Assembly (NCBI GenBank): GCA_025526915.1
Contig: JAHLKH010000006.1
Coordinates: 186,001-250,000 of the forward strand
DNA from: Entophlyctis helioformis
Lineage: Eukaryota > Chytridiomycota > Chytridiomycetes > Chytridiales > Chytriomycetaceae
DNA length: 64,000 nt
Direction of reading: 5' to 3'
The notes under the pieces were generated by a model. It was not told the DNA's origin. It saw only the letters and a program-made list of their open reading frames with translations, and did not search any database. Below, one piece after another: positions 8,903 through 21,719 of the stretch. The translations under genes were made by a program, and so were the position numbers. The first letter of the stretch is position 1, and every line of letters starts with the position of its first letter.

Positions 8903-10818
8903 TCAAGCGTAGTGCTGGAAATGGTCGGTCGGAGGCGGATATCCCAGCACACTCTCGCGCCATGTCTGCAGCGTGATGAAGCCAATGCGTCCTGTCGTCA
9001 GGTTGCGTGCCTGTCCGATCATGCATGCCATGGGTCAGATCTCTATCCTTCTCGCCTCCTCTCTCTGTGGCAGACTGGGCAGGCGTGAATGTGCATCGAT
9101 GCGTACCTTGGCCAGACCGTGGCGCCACAGTGTCATGATCTCGACACGCTCGCCCGTGGCAAAGTCGAGCTCGTCGGTGTCGCGAGGGAAGTAGTCCGAG
9201 CGTGTGACGGCGAGTGTTGGGTCGTCGGTGGATGTGTGCACGTCCATGGCCGGTGGTGGCAGAGATCGTTGCTGGAGAGGCTGTTGGTACGCTGCCTGCT
9301 GCTGCTCATGCTCCTGTGGTGGCTGGATGATCTGCTGCGGCATGGCTGCAGGTGCCTCGTGTGCGTGTTGGTTGTGCTGGAATGGCTGCTGGTATGGCTG
9401 CTGCTGAGATGCAGAAGGCAGATCTTGCTCGTGTGGCACAACCATGCCAACAGGCTGGAACGGCGGCAGCTCGACAATCGTCGGTCGCAGCAGATACTTG
9501 TCGCTGTTGCTGCTGCCGCTTCTCTTGCCGCCTCCCATCCAGCCGCCCCCTGTGCTGCCAGAGAACCGCTTGGCGAGCAGTGTGGTGCCGAATGCCAGAC
9601 CCACCAGAGCCACGACTCCGAGGATGACAAGCGTCACAAACACAGGCAGCGAGAACACGCCAAAATACTTGTCGGCGTTTGGCGGCAGAGTCGCTCGTGG
9701 CTGGATGGTTGTGAACACGGACGACGACGGCGGCAGCTGTGGGTCGGCTGGATTGATGGCCGGTGGCGATCCAACAGACATGCAAGCCTGGCGCACTGCC
9801 TGGCGCACTGCCTGGCGGTCAGCATCCGTTGCTGCTGGCGGCAATGACGATGCAGTCGTGTTCAGCGACGAGCCAGGCAGCGGCGTGGTGCACTGGTCGG
9901 ATGCAAACAGGAACGCGTTCATGGGTTGCATCCAAAAGTACTGGTCCAGAATGGGTCGGCTTGAGCACGGTGCAGCAGACGCAGTCGCAGTGGCTGGTGG
10001 TGCGCCAGCCGTCACTGTGCTTGCCGATGTCGGGCTGGGCTGCGGGGATCCAATGGCAGGCGGCGATGGCAGGCAGTCAAAGACGAGCGCAACCGGCGAG
10101 GTCGGCGGAGACGGAGATGGCGACGCCAGGCTGCATGGCTGCTCGTAGATGCTGCGAGTGAAGCAATAGTCGCCGGCCAGTTTGTCCTGGACCTGGAAAA
10201 GCACCGAGCTGACAAGCCGAGAGTGCCGTGAGCAGCGTCAGTCACAGCCAGCCAGCCAGCCAGCCAGCCTTGTCGAGTGACAGCAGAAAGCCAGCCAGGT
10301 CATTCGCTGTCGGAGATTGATGTGGCAATGGCGAGACGGCGGAGATGCAGCGTCACTCACGTCGGATCGCTGAGAGTCGGCAGCTCGGACGAGGGAACGA
10401 CAGAGCACGACTTGTTCAGGCCAGCGATGCTGTAGCACTGCGCAGACGCATCCCTCAGCAGAGCAGGACAGCCCGTGTTGCACTTCCACGGCACGACCTG
10501 CGCGCTTGGCTGCTGTTGCGTCGGAGGCGCTGCTGGCGACGCCGGGGTCGGGGATGCTGCAGACAGCGGCAGCGCTTCAAAGACATAGAAGCTCTGGCCG
10601 AAGCGGAAGCACTGTGCAGGCGCCGAGGCATTGGCAAAGGTGGGGCCGACGATGATGTTTGTGAGTGGAGGGTCTGCAGGCGAGCCGGCTGGTTGCGATG
10701 GCAGCGTGCACTTGAATGCGAGATTGACTGGCTGCTGTGGCTGTTGTGGCTGCTGCGGTTGAGCGTGAGCAAGACTGGCGAGGCAGACTGCAGCAAGGGA
10801 CGCAGCAAGGGCTGTCAT
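8903..10818 (-). CDS. Single-pass membrane protein with cytoplasmic SH3 domain
   Basis: 555-residue type I membrane protein. Exons: 10818-10361, 10208-9107 and 9010-8903. N-terminal signal peptide (MTALAASLAAVCLASLAHA), then an extracellular Pro/Gln-rich and Cys-containing region of about 310 residues. A transmembrane helix (LPVFVTLVILGVVALVGLAF, about 339-360) is followed by basic residues, a Gln/Pro-rich cytoplasmic linker and an SH3 domain at about 488-542. The SH3 is recognisable from DYFPRDTDELDFATGERVEI and, across the last intron, ARNLTTGRIGFITL; that junction confirms the exon model. The layout recalls fungal SH3-bearing surface sensors such as Fus1-type proteins, so a role linking the cell surface to polarity or actin machinery is plausible but inferred. 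Confidence 0.78.
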
Positions 10819-12314
10819 GTCTGGCAGTCTGGCTGGCTGGCTGGCAGATGCGTGCCGTGGGCTGAGTTGGGCTGAGTTTGGCTGGATCTGGCGGATCTTG
10901 CCGCGCATTCGAATGAGCAGAGTTTGAAAGTGTTTGAAAGTGGTTTGAAATGGGCGGCTTCGAGTGCAAATTTGCCGCCAATGATTCGGCGATCACGGGA
11001 CGGGAGAGGTGCACAGCGGCGCGAACGTGACAACAAACAGCGCGAATGCGGCGAGTGCGGCGAGTGCGACGCACAAACTGGTGCTTGGCTGGCTGGCTGG
11101 CGTGCGATGGCTCATGCCCACACGCACGCTGGCTGGCCGGCCGTTCGCCTGCTTGGCTCGGGCTGCCGGCTCGGCTTGCCAGCCATTCGCACACGGCCAG
11201 CAGCGCAGCCGCTCGCAAGCGATTTGCGTCCGCAGCAGACCCGCCCAGAGTACCGTCCCAGAGGCACACGGCCCGGCCGCACCCGCACCACCGCCCGCGA
11301 CCCAGACGCCTGTGACCAGTCGCCCCAAACACCGCCTCGCCCGCCAACTCGCCGACTGTTTCCCAGCAGCTGCCAGCACCGGCCCGCTCCACGCCGCTTG
11401 CTCCATCGGTCCTCCCAACCAAAGCCCGGCATTCTCGGCCCGCCCAGCGCCTCCCTCTGGAATCCCTCTGGAATCCCCCTGGAGTCCCTGTGGAATCCCC
11501 GTCCATCCCAGTCCATCCGGCTGTCTGCAGGTGTGTCTGTGGGTGACGTCTTCCTGTGCGTGTCCAGGTGGCCGACGCCTGGCTGGTAGCCGGACCACTG
11601 CCACTGCCTGGTCCACTGCATGCCCAGACACGGAACTCTGTGTGCTGCTGCTGCTGCGAGCCAGAGCCATTGCACTCGGCACTTGAACGGCCCGACATTG
11701 TGCTGGTAGCCGGTGCGGTCCTCGTGTGGATCCGCTGTCAGACTGTCTGGCTGTCAGACTGGCTGTCCGTCTGGCTGTCCGTCTGGCTGGCTCGCACACC
11801 GCATGCCATGCCTCCCGTGTCGCTCGCTGTGCATGCAGGCGGCATGGCGGCCACACGCCATGGCGCACGGCGATTGCCTCCAGTGCCAGTGCCAGTGCCA
11901 GTGCCAGTGTCCGTGTCGCTGCTGCCCAGCCCACCAGGTTGCGTGCTCTGCAAGTTGCTGGCGTGACTGACCACAACGTGCGTGTCAACAGATCCTGCAA
12001 GGCTCGCCACCACCAACACCAACAACTCGACGCTCCTCAGCCTGGCTTGGCCTGACTCTGCTGCCACTCGACCCACACGGCAAGCGCAGCGAGCCACTTG
12101 TCCAGCAACCAGCCGCCGCAGTCTCGACAGTCCGCAGTGACACCACCAGCAGCGTCTGTCACAGCAACAACAACAGCAACAACGTCGCCCACAACACCAG
12201 CCACGTCCTCCATTCTCGCACAGCACCGTCCGACTGCCGCCGCCGCTGTTGCTGCCGTCTGTGCCTCAGCTGCCGCCGTCACACACTCGCCCTCTCTCTG
12301 CTGCAGCCAGCGCC
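10819..12314. other. Divergent intergenic region, low complexity
   Basis: 1.5 kb between the SH3 gene (leftward) and the Zn2Cys6 gene (rightward). Long frames occur on both strands but are compositionally biased (Ala/Arg/Gly or Trp/Leu-rich) and contain no domain. It carries short direct repeats: ctggctggctgg runs near 10826-10845 and 11088-11100, a run of ctggaatcccc-type units at 11457-11510, ctgtccgtctgg units near 11761-11790, and cagtgc units near 11880-11910. Both promoters should lie here. Confidence 0.5.
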
Positions 12315-13041
12315 ATGGATCCGCACAGGAGAGCAGCCCAGCCGCGCAATAACGCTGGCTTGGCAGATCTGGCCAGCGCGTCTTCCGTGTCCTCGCCCAG
12401 CCGGCCGTTATCTGCCACACTCGACTCCAGCGACTCCAATCCCACCGATCCCAACGACGGCAATGCCAGCCAACAGCCCACTCACACTGCAGCCATCTTG
12501 CACTCGCCTGTCGATCCGTCTGCCCAACAGCAACACGGTCGGCAGTCTCTAATAGCATCAGATACGCCAGATCATGCATCCATGGCACCAGTCGCAGCAG
12601 TCGCAGCAGCAGCCACTGCCAGCAGCCATTCAAGCCACGATCGCCTCAACAACACCAGCACAACCAACCACAGCCACAGCCACGTCAACAACAGCCGCCA
12701 GCAGCAGTCGGGCATCCCATCTGCACATCCACCGGCAACTGCCGCATCAGCCTCTCGCGCTCCTCTGTCTCTGTTGGATCTTGTTGCCACAACAGACGAG
12801 CAAGAGGACTCGTATCACGCTGTGGCACAGCCGCAGCCACGGCCGTTGTCATCGTTGCCATCGTCGTCGGTGTCGGCGTCGCTGCCACGGCCCAGGTTTC
12901 ACGAGCAGCCAGCCACCGATCGCGACAGCCGCCGACTCCGCCACGCGCAACAGCCGAACGAGCGTCTGGAATCTGGGGCTGGCGTTGCGAGCCGCGTTCA
13001 TGGGCAGCCGCCCGATCCAGCCGCAGATCCAGCGTCGGTGT

Positions 13042-13135
<94 letters not shown>

Positions 13136-16100
13136 TGTGACGCATGTTTCCCAGCAGCAACAGCAGCAGCAGTGGTTCCATCGCAGCCATCGACATCATC
13201 CCTCTCAACAGATGCAGCAGTCGCGGCCAGATACAGCGCCAGGCACAGCAGCAGCCACAGCAGCAGCGCCAGTGCGTCCGTCCGAGTCCCTCAGACCAGC
13301 AGCCATGGGCACAGCAGCAGCCACAGCAGCAGCGCCAGTGCGTCCGTCCGAGTCCCTCAGACCAGCAGCCATGGGCACGCACGGTGCCGTGTCAGCAGCC
13401 TCTGCGTCGCTGTCTGGCTCTGCAGTTCCGGTGCAGCCGCACTACGGCCACCACCACCACGACCACCACTCGCATCCGCACTCGCATGCCCATGTCTATG
13501 CTCCGCCGTACCAGCAGCACTACCACCCACACCATCACCCGGCTCACCACCACCACCACCACCCGCACGGCTACTATCAGCACCCTCAGACACACAGCCA
13601 GCCGCCAGCGCCTGCTCCGGTCGAGGCTGCCGGCCCAGTTGGTCCACTTGGCCCTCCTCGTGGCAGCCATGAGGCCCGACAGCAGCATCGAGGACAGCAG
13701 CAGCAGCAGCAACGACCAGCCGAGCCAGACGACGGCTCTGCCACGCAGCCTCTGACGGACAAGAAGATGCGTGGCCAGCAGCCGCGCTGGTCTCGGCTGT
13801 CGATTGCGTGCGACTATTGCCACAGCAAGGTGTGTGCAGCCGGCGTGGCTTGTGGTTTGTGACCTGTGACGTGGCTGTCTGGCCGGCAGGCCACTGCAGA
13901 CAGGAGCCTGTCCCCGACACACTCGCCACCAGCCCCCCGCGCACCGGCCGATCGGTTCATCGAGCGCCGGCTTGTGGCGTTGGACGGACAGAGACTGACG
14001 CTCCAAACAAATGGTGCCATGGCCCGAATATTCGACAGAAAATACGCTGCCTCGGCCCCATTGGATCGTGTCCCAACTGCGTCAGCCGCAAGCTCGTGTG
14101 CCGCTTCGACCGCTCACTGCGTCCCAAGAAGACCGCCGAGTATGTCGCGGTGCTGCAGGCCGAGATCAACCGGCTTGAGCTGGCCATCAGGGCCAGATCG
14201 CAGCGACCACCGGCTGGCTCTGGTGGACTCGCTCGCCACGGAACTGCTGCGTCTGCATCTGCGTCTGCCTCGGCGTGGGATCCAGCCAGCCACGACCGCT
14301 CCTGCACGCTGTCGTCGAGAGCCAGAGACCGAGACACTCACGCACACGCACACGCACCGACACGCGGCGTGATGCGGCCCAGCTCGCCACGCAGCAGCCA
14401 GATGCACCTTGCAGCCATTCGCAGCGCCTTTGGTATGGCAGATCCGACCGACGCCGACGTCCATCCAACGACTGCCGTGTCCGCCTCTTCTTCTGCCTCT
14501 GCTGCCGGGTCTGCCTCTGCACCAGGACATCCCGATGCGTACCCGCTGGTGCCACCGCCGTCGATCCGCCTGGATCTGCTCGAGCGGTGGTTCACATACG
14601 TGATGCCCAAGCAGAGCGGCGTGGTGCTGCCGTCGTGGTTCTTTATGAACCTTGACAGCCATCCGCCGCTGCTCCTCAGCGCCATGTACGCACACGGCAT
14701 GCTGTTCCCGTTACAGCCGTCCTCTTTGCTGTCGTCACCAGTCTCAAGCAGACAGCCAGCAACTGCCACTGCAACTGCAACTGCAACCATCAGCCGGCGG
14801 TTTGATGGCGATGTGTTCTACGAGGCAGCCAAGTCGTATCTGATCGGTGCGCTGCAGACAGTGTCGCTGCCCAACATTCTCGGTCTGTTGCTGATGGGCA
14901 ACTATGCTCGAGGTGAGTCAGACCTGCTGCATCAACCGCATGTCTCGCCGAGTTAGGGTTGCCTACTTTCTTGGTTGCTGACACATTTTATCAGCCAGTG
15001 GACGTTTTGAAGGGCCGGCGCTTATCTCGGCTGCAATCCGTCTGATGCAGCTGTACACTTCGTCGCCCGACACGCATCCTTACCGCCGAAGCATTCAGGG
15101 CAATGACGACCACGTTAGAGAGCTGTCTCGCCGAGTGTGGTGGTCGCTGTACGAGTGCGATATGCAGGTTGTCGTGGTCCACAACCTGCCGAGCTCGGGC
15201 TTCCACGACTTTCGTCGTCCATCGTTTCCGCGTGGATCGATCTGGGACATTCGCACTGGGCCAGGCCATCCTCGACGGACCTTGCGAGTACAGCTGCCGC
15301 AATCTGAGCATCAGCAGCGCAGGGAAGAGGAGGCCACAAGTTCTCTGCTACATGACACTGTCCATGACACGCCGTTCATCATGATCTTTGGTACGCGCAT
15401 GCGGCTGCTGGAGATCTTTGACCGGATCCTGCAATTTCTGCGTGTTGAGAAGGAGCGCCATGGTGAACTTGGACTGCGCCAAGACCTGCTTCCGGCCGGC
15501 CAAGCGCAATTGGACGAGCTTGAGAGCCAGCGCTGGGCTCTTGACCGCGAGCTGCTCAATTGCTTCAACCAGCTGCCGCCCGAGTGGCGCGTTGTGGCAC
15601 CAGCGTACCGTCGCTTGATTACGGTCGATGAGGTGCGCAGTGTCATTCAACGGTACACTGCGGGAGCAGTCACTCGACCGTCGGCCGGCGGAGCACGCGA
15701 CACATTGACGACGGCGACGGACGACGCGTCGGACACTGGTCCATCCAAGCGACTGTCTGTTGACGAGAGCGGCGCTGGGGATGCTGGACGTCGAGTCAAG
15801 CGACCGCGACATGACGATGCAGCAGCAACGGCAGCATCGACCGCACCACTCGACCAAGCGTCTCCAAGCAGCGAACACAACGAAAACAACGAAAACAGCG
15901 ACAGCAGCAGCAGCGACAAACCCCCGCTCGCATGGCCGTTTGCGTTTCTCCTTGCCTGCTACCACTACTCTCGCCTCGTGCTCCACGGTTCACAGATGCG
16001 CCAAGACCAGAGCTACACTCCGCAGCTTCCGGTCGAGCAAGGGATCGAGACGTCTCAGAGCATCTGCCTCGAGTCGTCTGGATGCATCATGCAGATCGTC

Positions 16101-16367
16101 AAGGTGTTCCTCGAGCAGAATCCGGACTTTGCCGAGGTGTCGCCGCTCATCTGCAAGACGATAGCCGAGGCGGGCATGTACATTATATATGGTGTCGAGC
16201 GCGGGATCATTGAGCGGCATGCAGGGATCGGGCAGGTGCGCATGGCGATGGATGCACTCGCAAGGATCGGCCAGGAGTCTGCGGTTGTGAGGCAGGACCT
16301 CGACGTGTTGGGCCGGAGCCTTGAGCGTGTACTGGCTGGACCAGAGAGCGGACGAGCGCCTGCATAG
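12315..16367 (+). CDS. Zn(II)2Cys6 fungal-type transcription factor
   Basis: About 1253 residues in three exons: 12315-13829, 14039-14912 and 14995-16367. The first 490 residues are disordered: Ser/Ala/His/Gln-rich with an Ala-Thr run, a 22-residue tandem repeat and a His-rich stretch. The binuclear zinc cluster C-x2-C-x6-C-x6-C-x2-C-x6-C is at about 499-526 (CDYCHSK, then KIRCLGPIGSCPNCVSRKLVC) and is split by intron 1; joining at AAG|AAA restores it, so the model is secure there. A short coiled dimerisation stretch follows (EYVAVLQAEINRLELAIRAR). The C-terminal part has features of the fungal-specific regulatory domain (RLDLLERWFTYVMP, GRFEGPALISAAIRLMQL, RRVWWSLYECDM). Probably a nuclear DNA-binding regulator; target unknown. 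The start is chosen at a ccATGg context. Confidence 0.85.
13040..13136 (+). repeat. (acagca)n microsatellite inside coding sequence
   Basis: About 15 units of a perfect hexanucleotide. In the reading frame of the transcription factor it encodes alternating Ala-Thr; other frames would give poly-Gln or Ser-Asn. Likely length-variable between strains. Confidence 0.92.
13242..13373 (+). repeat. Perfect 66-bp tandem duplication (22 codons)
   Basis: Two identical in-frame copies within exon 1 of the Zn2Cys6 gene, encoding GTAAATAAAPVRPSESLRP and three further residues per copy. The unit length keeps the frame. Confidence 0.92.
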
Positions 16368-16701
16368 ATGGGGCGGAATGAACGGGAGCCGTGTATGTTT
16401 GTTGTGGTTCAATGGAGGGTAGTGCAGCCATGGCTGGCTGGCACTGAGCGACAGCCGTGGTGCATGAAATCGAAAGACCACGCTCGAGGGTGGCGCTGCT
16501 CTCGGGGCCGATGGTTGGCGCGGCTTTGGTGGCGTCCCGCCAGCCCGCCCGCCCTCCCTGGCTCGGCGGCGTCATCCGCGATCACGTCATGGGCAGACGC
16601 GTCGGAGTTTTTCATGGCGCGCGCCGCAAACTTTGTTTTTCTGCAGCTCGAACTCTCCGCACGCTCCTGCAACACGCGCTCTTGCAACACACGCACCTGC
16701 C
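16368..16701. other. Spacer between Zn2Cys6 gene and next gene
   Basis: 334 bases; nothing beyond the presumed terminator of one gene and promoter of the next. A gtttttctgcag stretch lies near 16635. Confidence 0.4.
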
Positions 16702-17616
16702 ATGGCCGCTGCTCCAGCCGCTGCTCCAGCCGCGACCGCCAGCCCCGCAGCGTCTGCAGCAGACCGCCCGACTTATAGCAACAGCCCGACTTATAGCAAC
16801 AGCCCGACTACCAGCGGCGGCCTGCCCGTGCTGCGAGCCCCGACGCCGCTGGCCCCGCTGGCCCCGCTGGCCCGCCTGGCCCGCCTCGACACTTTGCTTG
16901 CTTGGCCGCCCGCCGCAGTCGCAGCCTCGCACGCAACCACAACCGCAACCGCACCCGCAACCACCTCAAGCCGCACGGCCGACTCGGACTCGGACTCGGA
17001 CTCGAGCTCGTCCAGCACAGCGTCCTCGTCGACGGCCTCGTCGTCCGCCTCGTCGGCGCTGTCGTCCCCGCTCTCGCCCCGCTCGCCGCTGTCCCCGTTT
17101 GGCGAGCCGCCCTCGGTGGCCTTTGCCTTTGCTCCCGGTAGACTCTCAGCCGCTCGTTTCAACCCAAGCCCTGATGGCGCAGCATCCTCCTCCTCCTCGC
17201 AGGCCACGGCCCGTGCCAGCCTGTCCACGGCGTCGTCGGCTGCCTCGGATGGCGACGACGACGACGACGACGAGGACGACGACGACGAGGACAACGCTCC
17301 ACTGGCAGCCAAAGTCGGCGGTGCTCGATCGTTGCCGCCGTCGCTGCATCCGTTTAATCTGCCGTCGTCCCAGTCTGGCGGCCCAGGTGCTGGTGCACGG
17401 CGCAGGCGGCAGCACAACCAGCTGATGGCGGCCGTCTCGGCTGCATCCGCCGCATCGTCCATGCAGCTGGCTGCCGATGCACCCGCCTCGCCGTCCTCGC
17501 CAGCTGCCGCACAAATCGACGCCTCGTCTGCGATGATCATGCCGCGCAACGGACGTGAAGTTGCCGCAGTCTTGGCGACGGCCGCTCGCTTCCGCGGCGA
17601 TCGGCTGCCGCAACAA

Positions 17617-17650
<34 letters not shown>

Positions 17651-18891
17651 CTGGCCCTGCGTCTGCCCGGGGCCTCACTGATGGGCGAGGTAAGCCGTCT
17701 GCCACCCATCCTGCCACTCTCTGACCATGCTCGTATGCCTTTGCTGACACCAACACCGCCGTGCCTTCCCGTGTGCTCGTGTGCTCGTGTGTCTGTGTGG
17801 ACGATGCGCTGCTAGTGCGGCGAACCGTCCCTTCGTCGCCGCCTAGCGCAGCCCATGTGGCTGCTGTGCACTTGAACCGCCGCAGACGCATGCAGGCGGC
17901 CAACGGGGCCCGCGCGCTCCAGGTGCGCACCATGCTGCTGGCCGATCCAGATCAGATGCCGCTTGGCCTGCACAACCGCCGCTTGTCGGCTGCCGCTCGC
18001 TTTCATCCGCACCATCGCGGCGTGTCCAAGCCGCTTCCAGGATCGCACTCTTCACTCGGCTCATCTGCCGCGCATGTACAGACGCACGTGGCTAGCCCGC
18101 CAACGTCTCCGCTTGCACTGGACGCCATCCAGCAACAGCAACAGCAGCAACAACAGGCAGAGTCGAGCGGCGATGACGAGGCCAAGCGATCGGCCTTGGA
18201 AGACAGCAAGGACCGGCTGTCCTTTACGGCACTTGCGTCGCGTCTCAAGCGGTTCAAGACGATGCGCATGACGTCGCGCACTGGCCTTTCACACGCGCGC
18301 AAGACAAGCAGCGAGGTGGTTGCCAAGGCCGGGTCGCACTCTGCCCCATCGTCGCCACTCATTCCTACGCTTCCGCTGTACGGGCTGCCCGAGCCCGCCC
18401 GCCCCAACTCGCCGCTGCACTTTGGCGACACTGGGATCGATGCGCAGTCGGTGGAAGCGTCGCTCTCGGCCTTTTCGCGCTCGGCCCTCGGCATGTTCTT
18501 GCGGCGTGAACCGTCGCCCGGCCCGCACTCGGCGGACGCGCCGCAACGGCCACTGTCGCCCGTGACGGACGGATCGCCTGCGGTTGCGGCTGCCGGCTCC
18601 GAGCCCGCTGCGGATCGCTCGCGCTTCAAGGCGTTCCGCAAGTCTTGGATGCTGGGCATGCCGGCCCCGCTGCCCGCGGCCGCTGCACCAATGATCCTCA
18701 CAGATGCAAACCTCGCAGATGCAGACGCAGACGCAGACGAGCGGCTGTGGTCGTCGGACACGGAGCTGGACTTTGAGGTCACGCCCAGGCCACTGTCGCC
18801 CAACCCGCCCGTTCTCCCGCCGCTCGCTCTGTCCGTGTCCAGCCGGCCCATGTCGTTTACACTGCCACCGCCTTCACAATCGCCGTCACAA

Positions 18892-18923
<32 letters not shown>

Positions 18924-21234
18924 GCCCCCCAGCACCTCATCGCCGCCCCAGAGCCTCTCGTTCCTGAAAGCCCTTCGCCGCCGCACCATCGGCAGCCTCA
19001 ACGATCTCTCACGGTCGCCACCGCCCTCATCGTCTGCACCTCATACGCCGGCCTCGCCGCCGCCACAACCACCGTCCGCCTCTTCTCCCCCATCGACCTC
19101 ATACGCCACCTCTGCCCTGATGACGCTCTTTACGGCCCAGTCGGCAGCAGAGGCCGCCGCCCTCTCTCCTCATACATTCGGCCTGCCGCCAGCGCTCGAC
19201 GGCCCGACCATCGAGCCTGCGCCGCGCGGATCCAGCCTCAAGAACCGCATTGCCCGGCTGACGCAGCAGCCGCAGCAGCCCCAGCCACTCGGTGGCATCC
19301 GTGCCACCGCGACAACGCCGGCCATCGACGGCTCGGCCTCTGCTCGGTCGTCGTCATCTCGGTCGGCGCATCGGCCCCCGAGTCCAACTCCGCCGCCGCC
19401 GCCGCCCAAATCCCATGCGCCGTTGCAACCAGACGCGTCACAGCCAACCGCGACTCCATCACCACCACCACCACCACCACACTCTGTTGCCACTGCCCAG
19501 CCACCGCCGCTGCTGCTGACGTCGCTGACGTCGCCGACCTCGCTGGCCTCGCTGCCAAGCGCCGCCTCGCCAGTGGTTGCCAGCCCTTTGAGCAGCAAAG
19601 CAGCGGAATCTGCTGCTGCCCTGTCCGCCAAGGGAGCCGAGGGGGTGCACGACGCAGCCACCACCATCCACCAAACAGCCAGCGCACACGCAGGCGAGCC
19701 GCCCGCCCTTCCGCCTCGTCGCCCCTTGCTCGGCCGCCCCCTGTCGCACACATCGACCCAGCCGCCCTCCAGGTCGCAGCTCTCAAAACTGTCGTCGGTG
19801 TCGATGCCATCGCTGCCGCTGTTTTCCTCCAGTCTTCCCTTATCGCCAACCGAGCCTCTGCCCTCGATGGCATCCTCTGCGTCGCGCAGTGTGAGCGCCA
19901 ACGGCAACAGCGACAGCCTCCCGCAGCAGCCGCAGCCGCAGGTGCAGACAACCTATGGCGCAAAGTACCGCAACCTGCGCGAGTACGCCGAAGCGACTGG
20001 CGACACATCGCTGCTCGAGCAGTCGCTCATGTCCAGCTTCCCTCGCAAGGCATCGCTGCTGCCCAGCGCGCACCGCCCGTTTGTTCCTCTGCCTGTTGGC
20101 CAGTTCATGTCGTCGTCCTCGTCCATGGGCTACCTCTCGTCCAGCGCAGCAGCCAGCAGCCCAAACCTCAGCGGCAACCTCAGCGGCAACAGCAGCGGCA
20201 ACAGCAGCGGCAACAGCAGCGGCAACAGCAGCAGCGAAGACGTCACCGGCATGCACTGCAACAAGAGCCTGCCTGACTTCCCCGCTGGCCTTGACATCCC
20301 CAGCACCGAAACGCGTCGTTTGCACAAGGCGGGATCCCTCGCACCGCACTCTCTGCGTCACAGCAGCAGCACGCCTGCCGTCAACACTCTCGAGCCGGCT
20401 GCCGCAAGCCGCTCGTCGGGCTCGGTCGACAGCAACGACAGTGCCGACAGTGCCGTGTCGCTCACCATGGTCAGCCGCATCAAGTCCATCTTTGCCAAGA
20501 TCCGCCAGCGTCGCCCAGTTGCTGACCAGGACGACGACTCGAGCGACGACAACCTGCCTGCCATGCGGCGCACCGGCAGCTCGCAGCGTCACGCTGCCCA
20601 CGGCTCTGCTCTGTACACGCTTGGCAATTCAAATGTGCATGCCAGCAGATCGGCTCCCCTCACGCACAGCCTGCCCGACCTGACGCTCCACCGCATGCCC
20701 AGCCTCGAGGATTCGCTCGCTGTGCATTCAGAGTATCTGCGCACCACGTTCCAGCGTGCTGCCCAGGCCAACCAGACCAACAGTAGCAGCGGCAGCGACG
20801 ACGATCAGTATGGCAGAACGCCAATGTTCACGACTGCGCCAGGCTCACCGCTCCACTCCAACATGGGATCGGCGACCACGCTCATGAACAGCAACGGCAA
20901 CGTCTCTCCACTGGCGCCGCCTCTGCCGCCGCGATCGTCGCGACTCGACGCCAAGACCAAGACGCTGCAGCACTTTTACTTTGACGTGTGCTTCAGCAGC
21001 CTGGATCTTGACCAGCTTGCGGACAAGTACGAGAAGGAGCACGGGATCCTCGACGACGAGGAGACGATCCTGTCTGCGTTTTCGGGCATCTCTGACTCTG
21101 GACGCATGACCGGCCATGGCAAGGGACTCGTGACGCCGGACCCGACGCGGCCGCCGTCGCCTGTGGATGCGCTTGGCATTGACGCATCGGTCCGACAGTA
21201 CCTGGCTGGATACACGTTTGCGAAAACGCAGTGA
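16702..21234 (+). CDS. Very long disordered Ser/Pro-rich protein, unknown function
   Basis: 1468 residues in two exons (16702-17689 and 17816-21234; gtaagc donor, phase 1). I recognise no catalytic domain. Composition is Ser/Pro/Ala-rich throughout, with a DSDSDSDSSSSS run, an acidic DDDDDEDDDDED patch, a poly-Gln run near 17614-17649, many SP/TP dipeptides (possible CDK/MAPK sites) and repeats such as GNSSGNSSGN near 20170-20240. The most ordered-looking part is the end, about the last 100 residues, with a predicted helical segment FYFDVCFSSLDLDQLADKYE followed by EKEHGILDDEETILSAF. Similar layouts occur in fungal cell-cycle or polarity scaffolds, but I do not assign one. The start is the ccATGg at 16702; an in-frame ATG also exists at 16633. 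Confidence 0.7.
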
Positions 21235-21719
21235 TGCGCTTGATGTGGTTTTTGCCGTTTTCTTGTTTGTGTTGATTGGATACCTACCGCCTCTTCTTAT
21301 GAATACTTGCCTTTTTTACACATGGTGTTTTGTGGTTGTATGGTTTTTGTTCTTGTTGTTGGCACTGGCAGCACGAGAGCCCCACAGCGGCGGCAAGAGC
21401 AGCATGGACAACGCTCGCAGCCTCATGGACAATCTTGAGATGGCGTGTTGGAAGGACAAGATGCTGGTGAGCGAGACGTTGAGGAATCGCTTGTGGACTG
21501 GGGACTGCGGGACACAAAAGCAAGTCGTGGTGTGTGGGTTTTGTGGATGGAGTCCATCCGGGTTTATTGGCTGTTGTGTCAGTCTTGGAGTAGCTGCTGT
21601 TGTTGTTGCAGTCTTGGTGGATGAGAGCGCCATCTTGTGTGGCTTGGTTGATGGTGGATGAGAGCATGAGAAGAATGGAGACGGACAGATCGCGCTTTGC
21701 AGACGCATCACGAAGCAGA
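21235..21719. other. Convergent intergenic spacer
   Basis: Tail-to-tail spacer between the disordered protein gene and the LRR gene. T-rich on the plus strand from 21240 to 21360 (tttgccgttttcttgtttgtg), as expected of 3' UTRs. No gene supported. Confidence 0.5.

Noticed and set aside
10993..12000. 335-codon minus-strand frame
   Set aside because: Low-complexity Ala/Arg/Trp-rich, built on short DNA repeats, no splice or domain support.
13050..13140. Poly-Gln expansion
   Set aside because: The CAG-like run is read as Ala-Thr in the frame that is open across the zinc cluster; the poly-Gln frame stops at 13138.
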